Source of the DNA: JBDSKH01 sp050245915
Lineage (GTDB): Bacteria > Actinomycetota > Actinomycetes > Actinomycetales > Microbacteriaceae
Assembly (NCBI GenBank): GCA_050245915.1
Contig: JBFWWZ010000009.1
Span: forward strand, 8,409-72,408
Direction of reading: 5' to 3'
Length of the DNA: 64,000 nucleotides
How positions within the stretch are numbered: the stretch's first letter is position 1; the number at the start of each line of letters is the position of its first letter. This document shows positions 30,448-39,398 of the stretch, piece by piece. A program made the position numbers and the translations under genes. The notes under the pieces were generated by a model. It made no database searches and was not told where the DNA came from. It was given only the letters and a program-made list of their open reading frames with translations.

Positions 30448-31533
30448 CTACTTGACGGCCTCGAGGGCCGCGGCGACCTTCGCCGACAGGTCCTCCGAGA
30501 GCGGCGCGGCGCCGGCCGCGTCAGCGGCGACCTGCTGGCCCTCGGCGCTCGTGATGTAGCCGATGTAGGCCTTCACGAGCTCGCCCTGCGCCGCATCCGC
30601 GTACTCGCTGCAGACGATGCTGTAGGAGACGAGGACCAGCGGGTAGTGCGACGGGTCGGTGGTGGTGCGGTCCAGCGCGAAGGCGATGTCGTTCGCGTCG
30701 CGACCCTCGACCAGCGGGGACTCGGCGACGACCGCGGCGGCCGCCTCCGGCGAGTAGCCGACGAACTCGTCGCCGACCTTGATCTTCGCGATGCCGAGGT
30801 CACCGGCCTTCGACGCGTCGGCGTAGCCGATGGTGTTCGTGCCGTTGGTGACAGCGTCGACGACACCCGAGGTGCCCTGCGCGGCCTCACCCGTCTGGTA
30901 CGGGAAGGCGTCTGCCGCCTTCTGGTCCCAGACCTCCGGGGCGACCTTGTTCAGGTAGTCCGCGAAGTTCTTGGTGGTGCCGGAGTCGTCGGAACGGTGC
31001 ACCGCGGTGATGCTCGCCGCCGGGAGCGTGACGCCCTCGTTCAGCGCGGCGATCGCCGGGTCGTCCCACGAGGTGATGTCGCCCTTGAAGATGTGAGCGA
31101 GGGTGGCCGCGTCGAGGTTCAGCTCGTCCACGCCCTCGATGTTGAAGATGACCGCGATCGGGGAGATGTAGGTCGGCAGGTCGTACGCGGTGGCGCCGTC
31201 GGCGCAGCCGGCGAACGTGCCCGCGAGCTCATCGTCGTTCAGAGCGGAGTCCGAGCCGGCCCAGTCCGAGCCGCCGGCGATGAAGGTCTCGCGACCCGCA
31301 CCCGACCCGGTCGGGTCGTAGGTGATGTCGACGTCGGGGTTGGCGGTCTGGAAGGCCGCGATCCAGGCCTCCTGAGCCGAGCCCTGCGCCGACGAGCCGG
31401 CGCCGACGAGGGTGCCGGAGAGCGAACTGGGGGTCTCGTCGCCGGTGCCGCCTTCGTTCGCGGCGCACGAGCTGAGGGCGAAAGCCCCCGCGAGGGCGAT
31501 GGCGCCGATGGCGCCAAAGCGGGTGATCTTCAC
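30448..31533 (-). CDS. pstS: phosphate-binding lipoprotein PstS
   Basis: 361-aa exported binding protein with signal peptide and lipobox LSSC at about residues 20-23. Phosphate-contact motifs are present: GAGSSAQGSAQEAWI, DPTGSGAGRETFIAGGSDWA and HRSDDSGTTKNFADYL. It delivers phosphate to PstCAB at the membrane. A PHO-box-like direct repeat (31628-31645) lies about 95 bases upstream, consistent with control by the SenX3-RegX3 system encoded at 45-47 kb. Confidence 0.97.
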   Translation of the reverse strand: MKITRFGAIGAIALAGAFALSSCAANEGGTGDETPSSLSGTLVGAGSSAQGSAQEAWIAAFQTANPDVDITYDPTGSGAGRETFIAGGSDWAGSDSALNDDELAGTFAGCADGATAYDLPTYISPIAVIFNIEGVDELNLDAATLAHIFKGDITSWDDPAIAALNEGVTLPAASITAVHRSDDSGTTKNFADYLNKVAPEVWDQKAADAFPYQTGEAAQGTSGVVDAVTNGTNTIGYADASKAGDLGIAKIKVGDEFVGYSPEAAAAVVAESPLVEGRDANDIAFALDRTTTDPSHYPLVLVSYSIVCSEYADAAQGELVKAYIGYITSAEGQQVAADAAGAAPLSEDLSAKVAAALEAVK

Positions 31534-31627
31534 TGTGTTCCCTTCGGGAATGCTGGTGTTGGGGATGAGGCTCGCTGCGAGCCCGTCCCGACACTACGAA
31601 CGCGGCGTGACCAGCCTCTGCGGGGCC

Positions 31628-31645
31628 GGTGAACGGAAGGTGAAC
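31628..31645 (-). promoter_or_regulatory. PHO box upstream of pstS
   Basis: On the minus strand GTTCACC-TTCC-GTTCACC forms two exact seven-base repeats with 11-bp periodicity. This is the direct-repeat unit known from actinobacterial phosphate-response regulators (PhoP of Streptomyces, RegX3 of mycobacteria). Confidence 0.8.
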
Positions 31646-31658
31646 AGGTCCCGAACGC

Positions 31659-32585
31659 TCAGACCGCGTCGAGATGCGATTCGACGGCGACGATGCCGGT
31701 CCCGGGCTTCTCCGCGGGGATGTGGATCACCATGAACTCCGCCGTCGCCAGCCCGGCCGCGTGGGAGGTGTGCACGCCGTTCGAGCCGCCCGCGGCATCC
31801 ACCGCTGCCCTGACCACCCAGGGCAGCACGGGCCCATGGCTGCAGAGCACCGTGGTCTGGGCCTGCTCGACGAGGGTCGCGACGAGAGCCTCCACGGCAT
31901 CCGGGGTCGCTTTCGATTCGCTGATCGCCGCGCTCTCGGTGACGTCGAGCCCGGTGACCCGCGCGGTCGGTGCGATGGTGGCCAGTGTGCGGGCCGCGGG
32001 TGAGCTGATCAGCTGAGCGGGGCGGTAGGCGGCGACGCCGTGCGCGATGCTCGCCGCCTGGGCGATGCCTCGGGATGCCAGGGGCCGGCTCGCGTCGGTG
32101 CCGTCCGGACTGCCCGGTTCGGCTTTGCCGTGCCGAAGCGCGATGATCGCGAACGTGCGCGCCCGCCCCTGCTCGTACAGCTCGGCGAACCTGTCGAGGA
32201 TGTCGACATCGTGCGGGTAGCTGAGCCGGGTGCGCGCCTTCTCCAGCGTCACCCAGTGCAGTTTCTCGATCTCGTCGTTCGACGCGAACGTGGAGTTGGC
32301 CCGCGCCTGCTTCGACACCTCGGCCGCCCAGTAGTAGACGTGCTTCTCGCGTCCGTTGGGCATGCGGTACTCGACGATGCCGAGGAACGTGCCGAGGCCG
32401 ATGATCAGGCCGGTCTCCTCGGCGATCTCGCGCACCGCCGTCTCGGGGAGCGTCTCGCCCGGATCGACCTTGCCTTTCGGCAGGGAGGTGTCGCGGTGAC
32501 CGGGCCGGTCGACGAGCAGCACCTTCACCCGTCCTTTGGCGGTGACCCGCCAGCAGAGGGCGCCCGCCGCGAGGACCGGCCTCAC
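31659..32585 (-). CDS. NUDIX hydrolase fused to histidine phosphatase (MutT1-like)
   Basis: 308 aa. The N-terminal NUDIX domain has the box GKVDPGETLPETAVREIAEE within the first 70 residues; the C-terminal domain begins FAIIALRHGKAEPGS with the phosphatase RHG motif and a later His in VLCSHGPVLP. Mycobacterial MutT1 has this architecture and cleans 8-oxo-dGTP and diadenosine polyphosphates. The GTG at 32585 overlaps the ppk stop (GTGA), giving a ppk-mutT1 operon and supporting this start. Confidence 0.9.
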   Translation of the reverse strand: MRPVLAAGALCWRVTAKGRVKVLLVDRPGHRDTSLPKGKVDPGETLPETAVREIAEETGLIIGLGTFLGIVEYRMPNGREKHVYYWAAEVSKQARANSTFASNDEIEKLHWVTLEKARTRLSYPHDVDILDRFAELYEQGRARTFAIIALRHGKAEPGSPDGTDASRPLASRGIAQAASIAHGVAAYRPAQLISSPAARTLATIAPTARVTGLDVTESAAISESKATPDAVEALVATLVEQAQTTVLCSHGPVLPWVVRAAVDAAGGSNGVHTSHAAGLATAEFMVIHIPAEKPGTGIVAVESHLDAV

Positions 32586-34753
32586 CGCGTGGACCGCCGC
32601 CGGGACCCGATCTGCGACATCAGGTCGGTCTGCAGATCGGAGAGCGGCGCGCCGTCGGCGTCGCGGTCGTGGCGCACCCACTGGCCGTCGGCGCCGAGCC
32701 ACCACGACGCGGTGCCGTCGCTCATGCCCTCATCGAACAGCTCGTTCAACTCGGTCAGGTGCTCGGGACGGGTGAGACGCACCAGCGCCTCGACCCGGCG
32801 GTCGAGGTTGCGGTGCATCATGTCGGCGCTGCCGATGAACACCTGCTGGTCGCCGTCGTTCTCGAAGATGAAGATGCGGGAGTGCTCCAGGTAGCGGCCG
32901 AGGATGCTGCGCACCCGGATCGTCTCGCTGAGCCCCTCGACCCCCGGACGGAGTGAGCAGATCCCGCGCACCCAGATGTCGATCGGCACGCCCGCCTGAC
33001 TGGCCCGGTAGAGCGCGTCGATGACCGCCTCATCCACCATCGAGTTCACCTTGATGCGGATGCCGCTCGGCTTGCCCGCCTCGGCGTTCGCCTGCTCGGT
33101 GCGGATCCGCTTCAGCAGACCCTTGCGCAGGTGGAGCGGGGCGACGAGGAGGCGCTTGAACTTCTTCTCGATCGCGTACCCGGAGAGCTCGTTGAACAGC
33201 CGGGTCAGGTCTTTTCCGACGGTGTCGTCGGCGGTCAGCAGGCCCAGGTCCTCATAGATGCGGCTCGTCTTCGGGTTGTAGTTGCCCGTGCCGATGTGAC
33301 TGTAGTGGCGCAGGCCCCCGCGCTCCTGCCGGATCACCAGGGCCAGCTTGCAGTGGGTCTTCAGCCCGACCAGGCCGTAGACGACATGCACCCCCGCCTT
33401 CTCGAGCTTGCGCGCCCACGAGATGTTGGCCTGCTCGTCGAAGCGCGCCTTGATCTCCACCAGTGCGAGCACCGCCTTGCCGGCCTCGGCCGCCGTGATG
33501 AGGGCGTCGATGATCGGACTGTCGCCGCTCGTGCGATACAGGGTCTGCTTGATGGCCAGCACGTTCGGGTCGGTGGCTGCCTGCTCGAGGAACGCCTGCA
33601 CGCTGGTCGCGAACGACTCGTACGGGTGGTGCAGCAGGATGTCGCCGCGGGAGACCGACTTGAAGACGTCGGGCTTCTCGGTCGGGTTGCTCGGCAGCAG
33701 GTGGACGCTGGTGGTCGGCACCCGGCGCGGGAACTTCAGGTCGGGCCGGTCGATCCTCTGCAGGTCGAACAGCCCGCCGAGGTCGAGCGGCGCCGGCAGG
33801 CGGTAGACCTCCTGCTCGGTGATGTCGAGCTCGGTCATCAGCAGGCTCAGCGTGACCTCGTCCATGTCATCGCTGATCTCGAGCCGGATCGGGGGACCGA
33901 AGCGCCGCCGAAGCAGCTCCTTCTCGAGAGCCTGGATGATCGACTCGGTGTCGTCCTCCTCGATCTCGACATCCTCGTTGCGTGTGACCCGGAACTCGTG
34001 GTGCTCCAGGATCTCCATGCCGGGGAACAGCTCGCCGAGATGGTTCGAGATGAGGTCTTCGAGCGGGATGAAGCGCATGCGGCCGGAGTCGTCGTCGGGC
34101 AGCTTCACGAAGCGCGGCAGGTTCTGCGGCATCTTCAGACGCGCGAACTCGACCTTCTGCGTCTTCGGGTTGCGCACCCGGATGCTGAGGTTGAGCGACA
34201 ACCCGGAGATGTAGGGGAACGGGTGCGCCGGGTCGACCGCGAGAGGCATCAGCACCGGGAAGATCTGGGTGCTGAAGATCTCGTCGATGCGGTCGCGGTC
34301 CGCCTGCTCGAGGTCGCGCCAGCCCTCGATGTGGATGCCGGCGTCGTCGAGCGCGGGCTTCACCTTCTCGAGGAACGTGCGTGCGTGCCGCTCCTGCAGC
34401 TCGTGGGCTTTCGCACTGATATCGGCGAGCACGTCGGCGGGCGCCCGCCCGACGTTGGTGGGGACGGCGAGCCCGGTGGCGATGCGACGTTTCAGGCCGG
34501 CGACCCGCACCATGAAGAACTCGTCGAGGTTGGAGGCGAAGATCGCCAGGAAGTTCGCCCGCTCGAGGATCGGCAGCGTGTCGTCTTCCGCGAGCTCGAG
34601 CACCCGCTGGTTGAACGCGAGCCAGCTCAGCTCGCGGTCGAGGAACCTGCCCTCGGGGAGGGTGCCGTCGTCGGCCCAGGCCGGATCGGCCTCGTCGTCG
34701 TCGAGGAGGTCGGCCGCGAGGGTCGCGTCGCCGAGCGGGCTGCTGCTCTCCAT
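32582..34753 (-). CDS. ppk: polyphosphate kinase
   Basis: 723-aa PPK1 enzyme that polymerises ATP gamma-phosphate into polyphosphate reversibly. Conserved blocks are RELSWLAFNQRVLELAED and NLDEFFMVRVAGLKRR at the N-terminus, RGDILLHHPYESF centrally, and the autophosphorylated-His region GLKTHCKLALVIR with RHYSHIGTGNYNPKTSRIY. It belongs to the phosphate cluster with pst, and a PHO-box-like sequence precedes it. Coupled to the NUDIX gene downstream. Confidence 0.97.
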   Translation of the reverse strand: MESSSPLGDATLAADLLDDDEADPAWADDGTLPEGRFLDRELSWLAFNQRVLELAEDDTLPILERANFLAIFASNLDEFFMVRVAGLKRRIATGLAVPTNVGRAPADVLADISAKAHELQERHARTFLEKVKPALDDAGIHIEGWRDLEQADRDRIDEIFSTQIFPVLMPLAVDPAHPFPYISGLSLNLSIRVRNPKTQKVEFARLKMPQNLPRFVKLPDDDSGRMRFIPLEDLISNHLGELFPGMEILEHHEFRVTRNEDVEIEEDDTESIIQALEKELLRRRFGPPIRLEISDDMDEVTLSLLMTELDITEQEVYRLPAPLDLGGLFDLQRIDRPDLKFPRRVPTTSVHLLPSNPTEKPDVFKSVSRGDILLHHPYESFATSVQAFLEQAATDPNVLAIKQTLYRTSGDSPIIDALITAAEAGKAVLALVEIKARFDEQANISWARKLEKAGVHVVYGLVGLKTHCKLALVIRQERGGLRHYSHIGTGNYNPKTSRIYEDLGLLTADDTVGKDLTRLFNELSGYAIEKKFKRLLVAPLHLRKGLLKRIRTEQANAEAGKPSGIRIKVNSMVDEAVIDALYRASQAGVPIDIWVRGICSLRPGVEGLSETIRVRSILGRYLEHSRIFIFENDGDQQVFIGSADMMHRNLDRRVEALVRLTRPEHLTELNELFDEGMSDGTASWWLGADGQWVRHDRDADGAPLSDLQTDLMSQIGSRRRSTR

Positions 34754-34775
34754 CGCACAATCATGCCAGGGCGAC

Positions 34776-34793
34776 GGTGAACGAGAGGTTGCG
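34776..34793 (-). promoter_or_regulatory. imperfect PHO box upstream of ppk
   Basis: On the minus strand CGCAACC-TCTC-GTTCACC: one unit matches the pstS PHO box exactly, the other only in part, with the same 11-bp period. It lies about 25-40 bases before the ppk ATG. Confidence 0.45.
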
Positions 34794-34796
34794 CGC

Positions 34797-35477
34797 TCAG
34801 ACCGGGGTGAGGCGGTCCTCGTCCTCGTAGACGTTGAACCGATAGCCGACGTTGCGCACCGTGCCGATCAGCGACTCGAGGTCGCCGAGCTTCGCGCGCA
34901 GGCGTCGCACGTGCACGTCGACGGTGCGGGTGCCGCCGAAGTAGTCGTAGCCCCAGACCTCGCTGAGCAGCTGCTCGCGGGTGAACACCCGCGACGGGTG
35001 GGTGGCGAGGAAGCGCAGCAGCTCGAACTCCTTGAAGGTGAGGTCGAGGGGCCGGCCGTGAACCTTCGCCGAGTACGAGGCCTCGTCGATGACGACGCCG
35101 GAGGCCTGGATCTTCGACCCCGACTTCTCTTGCGCGAGACGTCCGATGACGAGGCGGATGCGCGCATCGAGCTCGGCCGGGCCTGCCGATTCGAGCACCA
35201 CATCATCCACCCCCCAGTCGGCGGAGACGGCGGTGAGCCCGCCTTCGGTGAGGATGAGCACCAGCGGCACGTTCACCCCGGTGGTGTTGAGGATCTTGCA
35301 GAGCGACTTGGCGCTCGCCAGATCTTGCCGGGCGTCGACGAAGATCAGGTCGGTCGACGGGGCGTTGATGAGGGATGCCGGCTCGGCGGGGATGGTGCGG
35401 ACCCGGTGGCTGAGCAGCCCCAGCGACGGCAGCGCGTCACCCTCGACCGCAGAGGTCAGGATCAGCAGCTGCGCCAC
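34797..35477 (-). CDS. glnR: GlnR-type OmpR-family orphan response regulator
   Basis: 226 aa. The atypical receiver starts AQLLILTSAVEG and contains LPSLGLLSHRVR, LIFVDARQDL and LVLILTEGGLTAVSADWGVD, all characteristic of actinobacterial GlnR. The OmpR winged helix follows: LTFKEFELLRFLATHPSRVF, REQLLSEVWGYDYFGGTRTV and GTVRNVGYRFN. GlnR is the global nitrogen regulator and lacks a partner kinase. GTG start at 35477 has GGAGG six bases upstream. Its place beside ppk and pst is conserved in other actinobacteria to my knowledge. Confidence 0.93.
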   Translation of the reverse strand: MAQLLILTSAVEGDALPSLGLLSHRVRTIPAEPASLINAPSTDLIFVDARQDLASAKSLCKILNTTGVNVPLVLILTEGGLTAVSADWGVDDVVLESAGPAELDARIRLVIGRLAQEKSGSKIQASGVVIDEASYSAKVHGRPLDLTFKEFELLRFLATHPSRVFTREQLLSEVWGYDYFGGTRTVDVHVRRLRAKLGDLESLIGTVRNVGYRFNVYEDEDRLTPV

Positions 35478-35531
35478 GGGAAGCCTCCAAAACGCCAGGG
35501 GCACAGTCTACGGGAGCCGTAGCATGGTCCC

Positions 35532-35801
35532 GTGTCCCGCACGATCCTGCCCGTCTGGCTGACGACCGCCGTCGCCGCGATCATCGTCGGCGTCACCGCG
35601 GGGGACGCGTTCCTGACCTGGCTGCCCGTGGTGCTCGCCGGGGTGCTGCTGCTGACGTTCGCGATCCAGCTGATCCTGAGTCGCAAAGAGGAGCTGGTGA
35701 CGCGCATGATCTTCTCGATCGGCGGCGCGCTCGTGATCCTCATCGTCGCGACCGTGGTGCTCGCGGTCCTGCATCCGGCCGGCGCGCAGCTGTCGTCCTA
35801 G
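35532..35801 (+). CDS. small membrane protein
   Basis: 89 aa with three hydrophobic segments (LPVWLTTAVAAIIVGVTAG, FLTWLPVVLAGVLLLTFAI, MIFSIGGALVILIVATVVLA) separated by short polar turns, including SRKEELVTR. GTG start at 35532 on the strand opposite glnR. No family function recognised. A very small membrane protein and a nitrobindin-like gene follow on the same strand. Confidence 0.8.
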   Translation: MSRTILPVWLTTAVAAIIVGVTAGDAFLTWLPVVLAGVLLLTFAIQLILSRKEELVTRMIFSIGGALVILIVATVVLAVLHPAGAQLSS

Positions 35802-35810
35802 ACTGGGCGC

Positions 35811-35921
35811 ATGATGCTCGCCCTGGAACTGTTCTTCATCGGACTCCTCGGCCTGGCCACCCTGGCGATCGGCTTCGTCTCCGTCGTGGTGCTCTACAAC
35901 CTGTTCCGCGGCCAGCGCTGA
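35811..35921 (+). CDS. 36-aa single-span membrane protein
   Basis: ATG at 35811, nine bases after the previous stop, encodes one long hydrophobic helix (LFFIGLLGLATLAIGFVSVV) ending with the basic tail YNLFRGQR. Codon use is normal for the genome and it sits tightly within a co-directional cluster, supporting reality despite its length. Function unknown. Confidence 0.6.
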   Translation: MMLALELFFIGLLGLATLAIGFVSVVVLYNLFRGQR

Positions 35922-35937
35922 AGCCCGGGACGCGCGC

Positions 35938-36537
35938 GTGTTCGACCTCGACGCCTCGCTCCCTGCCGAGATCGTGCCGCTGTCGTGGCTGCTCGGCATC
36001 TGGGAGGGCACCGGCGTCCTGAGCTACCGGGTCGGCGACGAGGTGCGCGAGAACGAGTTCGGGATGCGGCTCGCCTTCACGCACGACGGCACGCCCCATG
36101 TGCAGTACACCTGCTCGGCGTGGCTGCTCGGTGACGACGACCCGCGTCCCTACTACTCCGAGATCGGCTACTGGCGGCTGGCGCGTCCGCTCGGCGCCGG
36201 CGACCCGGGCCCCGGCATGCTGCGCGCGACGGGCGAACCGGTGTTCACGACCGCCGAGTCCGTCGAGACGCTCCGCAACGCGGCCGGCGGTTTCGACCTC
36301 GAGGTCTCGATCGTGCAGCCCGACGGCATCAGCGAGGTGTACGTCGGCCAGGTCGACGGCCCGCGCATCGACCTCGCCACCGATGCGGTCATGCGCACCG
36401 CAGGGGCGAAGGAGTACTCCGCCGCGACGCGCCTGTACGGGCTGGTCGAGGGGCACCTGCTGTGGGCGTGGGACATCGCCGCCCTCGGCCAGGACCTGCG
36501 CACCCACGCCTCGGGACGGCTGGCCCGTGTCGAGTAA
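35938..36537 (+). CDS. nitrobindin-like (FABP-family, DUF1794) heme protein
   Basis: 199-aa beta-barrel protein. The signature LLGIWEGTG near residue 20 and YYSEIGYWRL are typical of the THAP4/nitrobindin family; the C-terminal segment GHLLWAWDIAALGQDL carries the His expected to ligate heme iron. Such proteins isomerise peroxynitrite. GTG start at 35938. Its last 11 bases overlap the following YgfZ gene. Confidence 0.9.
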   Translation: MFDLDASLPAEIVPLSWLLGIWEGTGVLSYRVGDEVRENEFGMRLAFTHDGTPHVQYTCSAWLLGDDDPRPYYSEIGYWRLARPLGAGDPGPGMLRATGEPVFTTAESVETLRNAAGGFDLEVSIVQPDGISEVYVGQVDGPRIDLATDAVMRTAGAKEYSAATRLYGLVEGHLLWAWDIAALGQDLRTHASGRLARVE

Positions 36538-37501
36538 CCCCTTCACCGACCAGCGCGCCCTCCTCGCCGGGGAGGCGGTGGTCGACCTCTCCGACCGCGA
36601 CGTGCTCACCATCACAGGGCCCGACCGCCTGACCTGGCTCGACTCGCTCACCTCGCAGAGCATCGCGAAGCTCGCGGCCGGCGAGTCGGCCGAGACCCTG
36701 CTGCTCGATCCGAGCGGGCGCATCGAGTACGCGATGCGGGTCGTCGACGACGGGGACACCACCTGGCTGCTGCTCGACCCCGGTGCGGGCTCGGGCCTGT
36801 ACGCCTTCCTCGACCGGATGCGGTTCATGCTGCGTGTCGAGGTCGCCGACCGTTCGGCCGAGTTCGCGACCGTCGGCTCGTTCGGCGTCGTGGTCCCGGA
36901 TGCCGTGGTCACCTGGGCCGACCCGTGGCGCGCGGTGGTCACGGGCGGCCATCAGTACTCCACGGGTCATCCGGCGGCGGACTGGAACTACACCGAGTCG
37001 CTCGTCCCGCGCGGCGCCCCGCTCCCGGGTCCGATCGCCGGCCCGGCGGCGCTCGAGGCGCTGCGCATCGCGGCGTGGCGTCCGCGCGCCGCCACCGAGG
37101 TGGACGCGACGACGATCCCGCACGAGCTCGACTGGCTGCGCTCTGCCGTGCACCTGTCGAAGGGCTGCTACCGCGGCCAGGAGACCGTCGCGAAGGTGCA
37201 CAACCTGGGGCACCCGCCGCGTCGCCTCGTCATGCTGCATCTCGACGGGTCGGACAACGTGCTGCCGGAGCCCGGCGATGCGGTGCTGGCCGGTGACACG
37301 GAGGTCGGCCGGGTCACCGCGGCGGCGCTGCATTACGAGCTGGGCCCGATCGCCCTGGCGGTGGTGAAGCGCTCCACCGATCCCGCCGCCACCCTCACCG
37401 TGCACGGCATCGCGGCGGCGCAGCAGCTCATCGTCCCACCCGACGCGGGCGCCGAAGCCGACGTCCCCCGCCTGCCGCGCCTCGGCGCCGTCCGCCGGTA
37501 G
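36527..37501 (+). CDS. ygfZ: YgfZ/GcvT-like folate-binding protein
   Basis: 324 aa, aminomethyltransferase-like fold used in iron-sulfur enzyme maintenance. The diagnostic motif KGCYRGQE lies near residue 210 (HLSKGCYRGQETVAKVHNLG), with an N-terminal LTITGPDRLTWLDSLTSQ segment and C-terminal barrel. The GTG (36527) overlaps the preceding gene by 11 bases; no other start fits the N-terminal domain. The nitrobindin-YgfZ pairing is frequent in actinobacteria. Confidence 0.93.
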   Translation: MSSNPFTDQRALLAGEAVVDLSDRDVLTITGPDRLTWLDSLTSQSIAKLAAGESAETLLLDPSGRIEYAMRVVDDGDTTWLLLDPGAGSGLYAFLDRMRFMLRVEVADRSAEFATVGSFGVVVPDAVVTWADPWRAVVTGGHQYSTGHPAADWNYTESLVPRGAPLPGPIAGPAALEALRIAAWRPRAATEVDATTIPHELDWLRSAVHLSKGCYRGQETVAKVHNLGHPPRRLVMLHLDGSDNVLPEPGDAVLAGDTEVGRVTAAALHYELGPIALAVVKRSTDPAATLTVHGIAAAQQLIVPPDAGAEADVPRLPRLGAVRR

Positions 37502-37503
37502 CC

Positions 37504-38613
37504 GTGGCCGGCGGCCCCGACGAGTTCCGCCGGCTGGAGCGGGGCATCCGCCGGCGGCTCGACGCGCGCGTCGCGCTGAGCCGAGTCGCCGATTCGGTTC
37601 CCGCGATCCTGCAGATCCTGGTCGCGGTCGCCGCAGCGTATTCGTTCGCGCACTGGGTTCTCGGCCACGCCTTCCCCGTGCTCGCTGTCACGGTCACGAT
37701 CAGCTCGCTCGGTTTCACGCGGGACACGCGGCCGCGCCGGGTCGCGGAGAGCGTCCTCGGCATCATGCTCGGCATCGCGCTCGCGGACGGGCTCTCGCTG
37801 CTGTTCGGCAAGGGGCTCTGGCAGCTCGTCTTCGTGCTCCTGGTCGTGTTCATCGTCGGTCGCGCGATTTCGCCGAATCCGGCGTTCGCCGTGGCGGCCG
37901 CGATCCCCTCCGCCCTCGTCGTGCTGCTCCCCGATCCGACCGGCGGCCCGTTCACCCGCAGCCTCGACGCGCTCGTCGGAGGGGTCGTCGCGCTGCTGGT
38001 GACGGCGCTCGTGCCTCGCGACCCGCGCCGCGCGGAACTGCGCGACGGACGCCTCCTGTTCTCCGTGTTCGGCGAGTCGGTCGGGTCGATCGTCGAGTGC
38101 CTCAGCGTTCCGGCGGCGACCGCGGGCGAGCTCGCGCTCGGCCGCCTGCGCCGCACCCAGGCGATGGTCGACGCCTGGCGGGTCTCCCATGACACCGCGT
38201 TCTCGATCGCGCGGATCTCCCCGTTTCTGCGCCGCTTCGTCCCCGAACTGCACCGGCACCGGCGGCTGCTGGAGGCGGCAGACCTGACCGCGCGGCACCT
38301 GCGGCACATCGCGCGGCGCAGCGAGTTCCTGGTGCGCGACGGGGTGCCGCGCCCGGCGCTCGCCGCCGCCGTCGCCGAGGTCGGTACCGGGATCCGCCTG
38401 CTCGGGGCCGAGCTCGACGACCCGGCTCAGGTCGGTGCGGCGCGGTCGCTGCTCGCCGATCTGGCGCGCCGGCTCGACCCGGCGGTCCTGATGCCGGATG
38501 CGGGGGTCGCCGAGTCCTCGATCCTGATCCTGCTGCGTCCGCTCACCGTCGACCTGCTCGTGGGGACCGGCATGGGCGTCGAGCACGCGCGGGACCTGCT
38601 GCCGAAGCTCTGA
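37504..38613 (+). CDS. FUSC/aromatic-acid-exporter-like membrane protein
   Basis: 369 aa. The N-terminal half has paired hydrophobic segments (ILQILVAVAAAYSFAHWVLG, FPVLAVTVTISSLGF, VAESVLGIMLGIALADGLSL, LVFVLLVVFIVGRAIS, ALVGGVVALLVTALV) like half of an FUSC-type transporter. The C-terminal half is a soluble helical domain rich in Arg. Related proteins export aromatic acids or are undefined. GTG start two bases after ygfZ, so probably co-transcribed. Confidence 0.82.
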   Translation: MAGGPDEFRRLERGIRRRLDARVALSRVADSVPAILQILVAVAAAYSFAHWVLGHAFPVLAVTVTISSLGFTRDTRPRRVAESVLGIMLGIALADGLSLLFGKGLWQLVFVLLVVFIVGRAISPNPAFAVAAAIPSALVVLLPDPTGGPFTRSLDALVGGVVALLVTALVPRDPRRAELRDGRLLFSVFGESVGSIVECLSVPAATAGELALGRLRRTQAMVDAWRVSHDTAFSIARISPFLRRFVPELHRHRRLLEAADLTARHLRHIARRSEFLVRDGVPRPALAAAVAEVGTGIRLLGAELDDPAQVGAARSLLADLARRLDPAVLMPDAGVAESSILILLRPLTVDLLVGTGMGVEHARDLLPKL

Positions 38614-39387
38614 TCAGCGCGGGGCGACGGACTCCCAGTCGAGGGTGAGTTCGCCGAGCCGCCAGCGTGTGCGGCCGTCGTGCACCGGCCAGCCCGCCGC
38701 GCGAAGCGCCTCGACCGCCGCGATCCAGCGCTGGGTCGCACCGTAGACCGCGAGCGGGGCGGCGACCGCCCACTGCCGGTCGAGCTCGGTGAGCAACGCG
38801 TGGATGCGCTCCCCGGGGACATTCCGGTGGATGAGCGCCTTCGGCAGACGCTCGGCCACGATCGACGGCCGCTCGAGACCGTCGAGCCGCAGCGAGATGG
38901 TGAACGTGCGGGGCGCGACCGGGTCGAGCGCTATCCAGCTCGCCACCCGGCCGACCTCGTTGCACGTGCCCTCGACCAGCAGCCCGCCCGGCTGCAGCCT
39001 CGCCTGCATGGCGGCCCAGGCATCCGGGACCTCGGTCTCGTCGTACTGCCGCAGCACGTTCGCGGCGCGGATGATCGCCGGCGGCGTCTCGGTCGGAACC
39101 TCGAAGCCGCCCAGCCGGAAGGTGACCCCGTCGCGCGCGGCCGCCGCGGCATCCCGGACCCGGTCGGGGTCGATCTCGATGCCGATGACCCTCAGGTCCG
39201 GCCGCACCTTCGCGAGCCGGTCGCGCAACTCGAGCGTGGTCGTGGCGGACGCGCCGTAGCCCAGATCGACGACGAGCGGATCGGCTGTGCGCCGCAGCAC
39301 CGGCTGCGCCGCGATCCAGCGGTCGATGCGCCGCAGCCGGTTCGTGCCCGTGGTGCCGCGGGTGATGCGACCCACCGTTTTGGCCAT
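38614..39387 (-). CDS. class I SAM-dependent methyltransferase-like protein
   Basis: 257 aa with a SAM-binding motif I VVDLGYGASATTTLEL at about residues 39-54, acidic motif II VIGIEIDPDRVRDA and a downstream LQPGGLLVEGTCNE strand. The C-terminal third is helical. Substrate unknown; relatives are annotated only by fold. ATG at 39387, divergent from gpmA by 11 bases, so both promoters overlap. Confidence 0.82.
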   Translation of the reverse strand: MAKTVGRITRGTTGTNRLRRIDRWIAAQPVLRRTADPLVVDLGYGASATTTLELRDRLAKVRPDLRVIGIEIDPDRVRDAAAAARDGVTFRLGGFEVPTETPPAIIRAANVLRQYDETEVPDAWAAMQARLQPGGLLVEGTCNEVGRVASWIALDPVAPRTFTISLRLDGLERPSIVAERLPKALIHRNVPGERIHALLTELDRQWAVAAPLAVYGATQRWIAAVEALRAAGWPVHDGRTRWRLGELTLDWESVAPR

Positions 39388-39398
39388 ACGTTAAGGGT

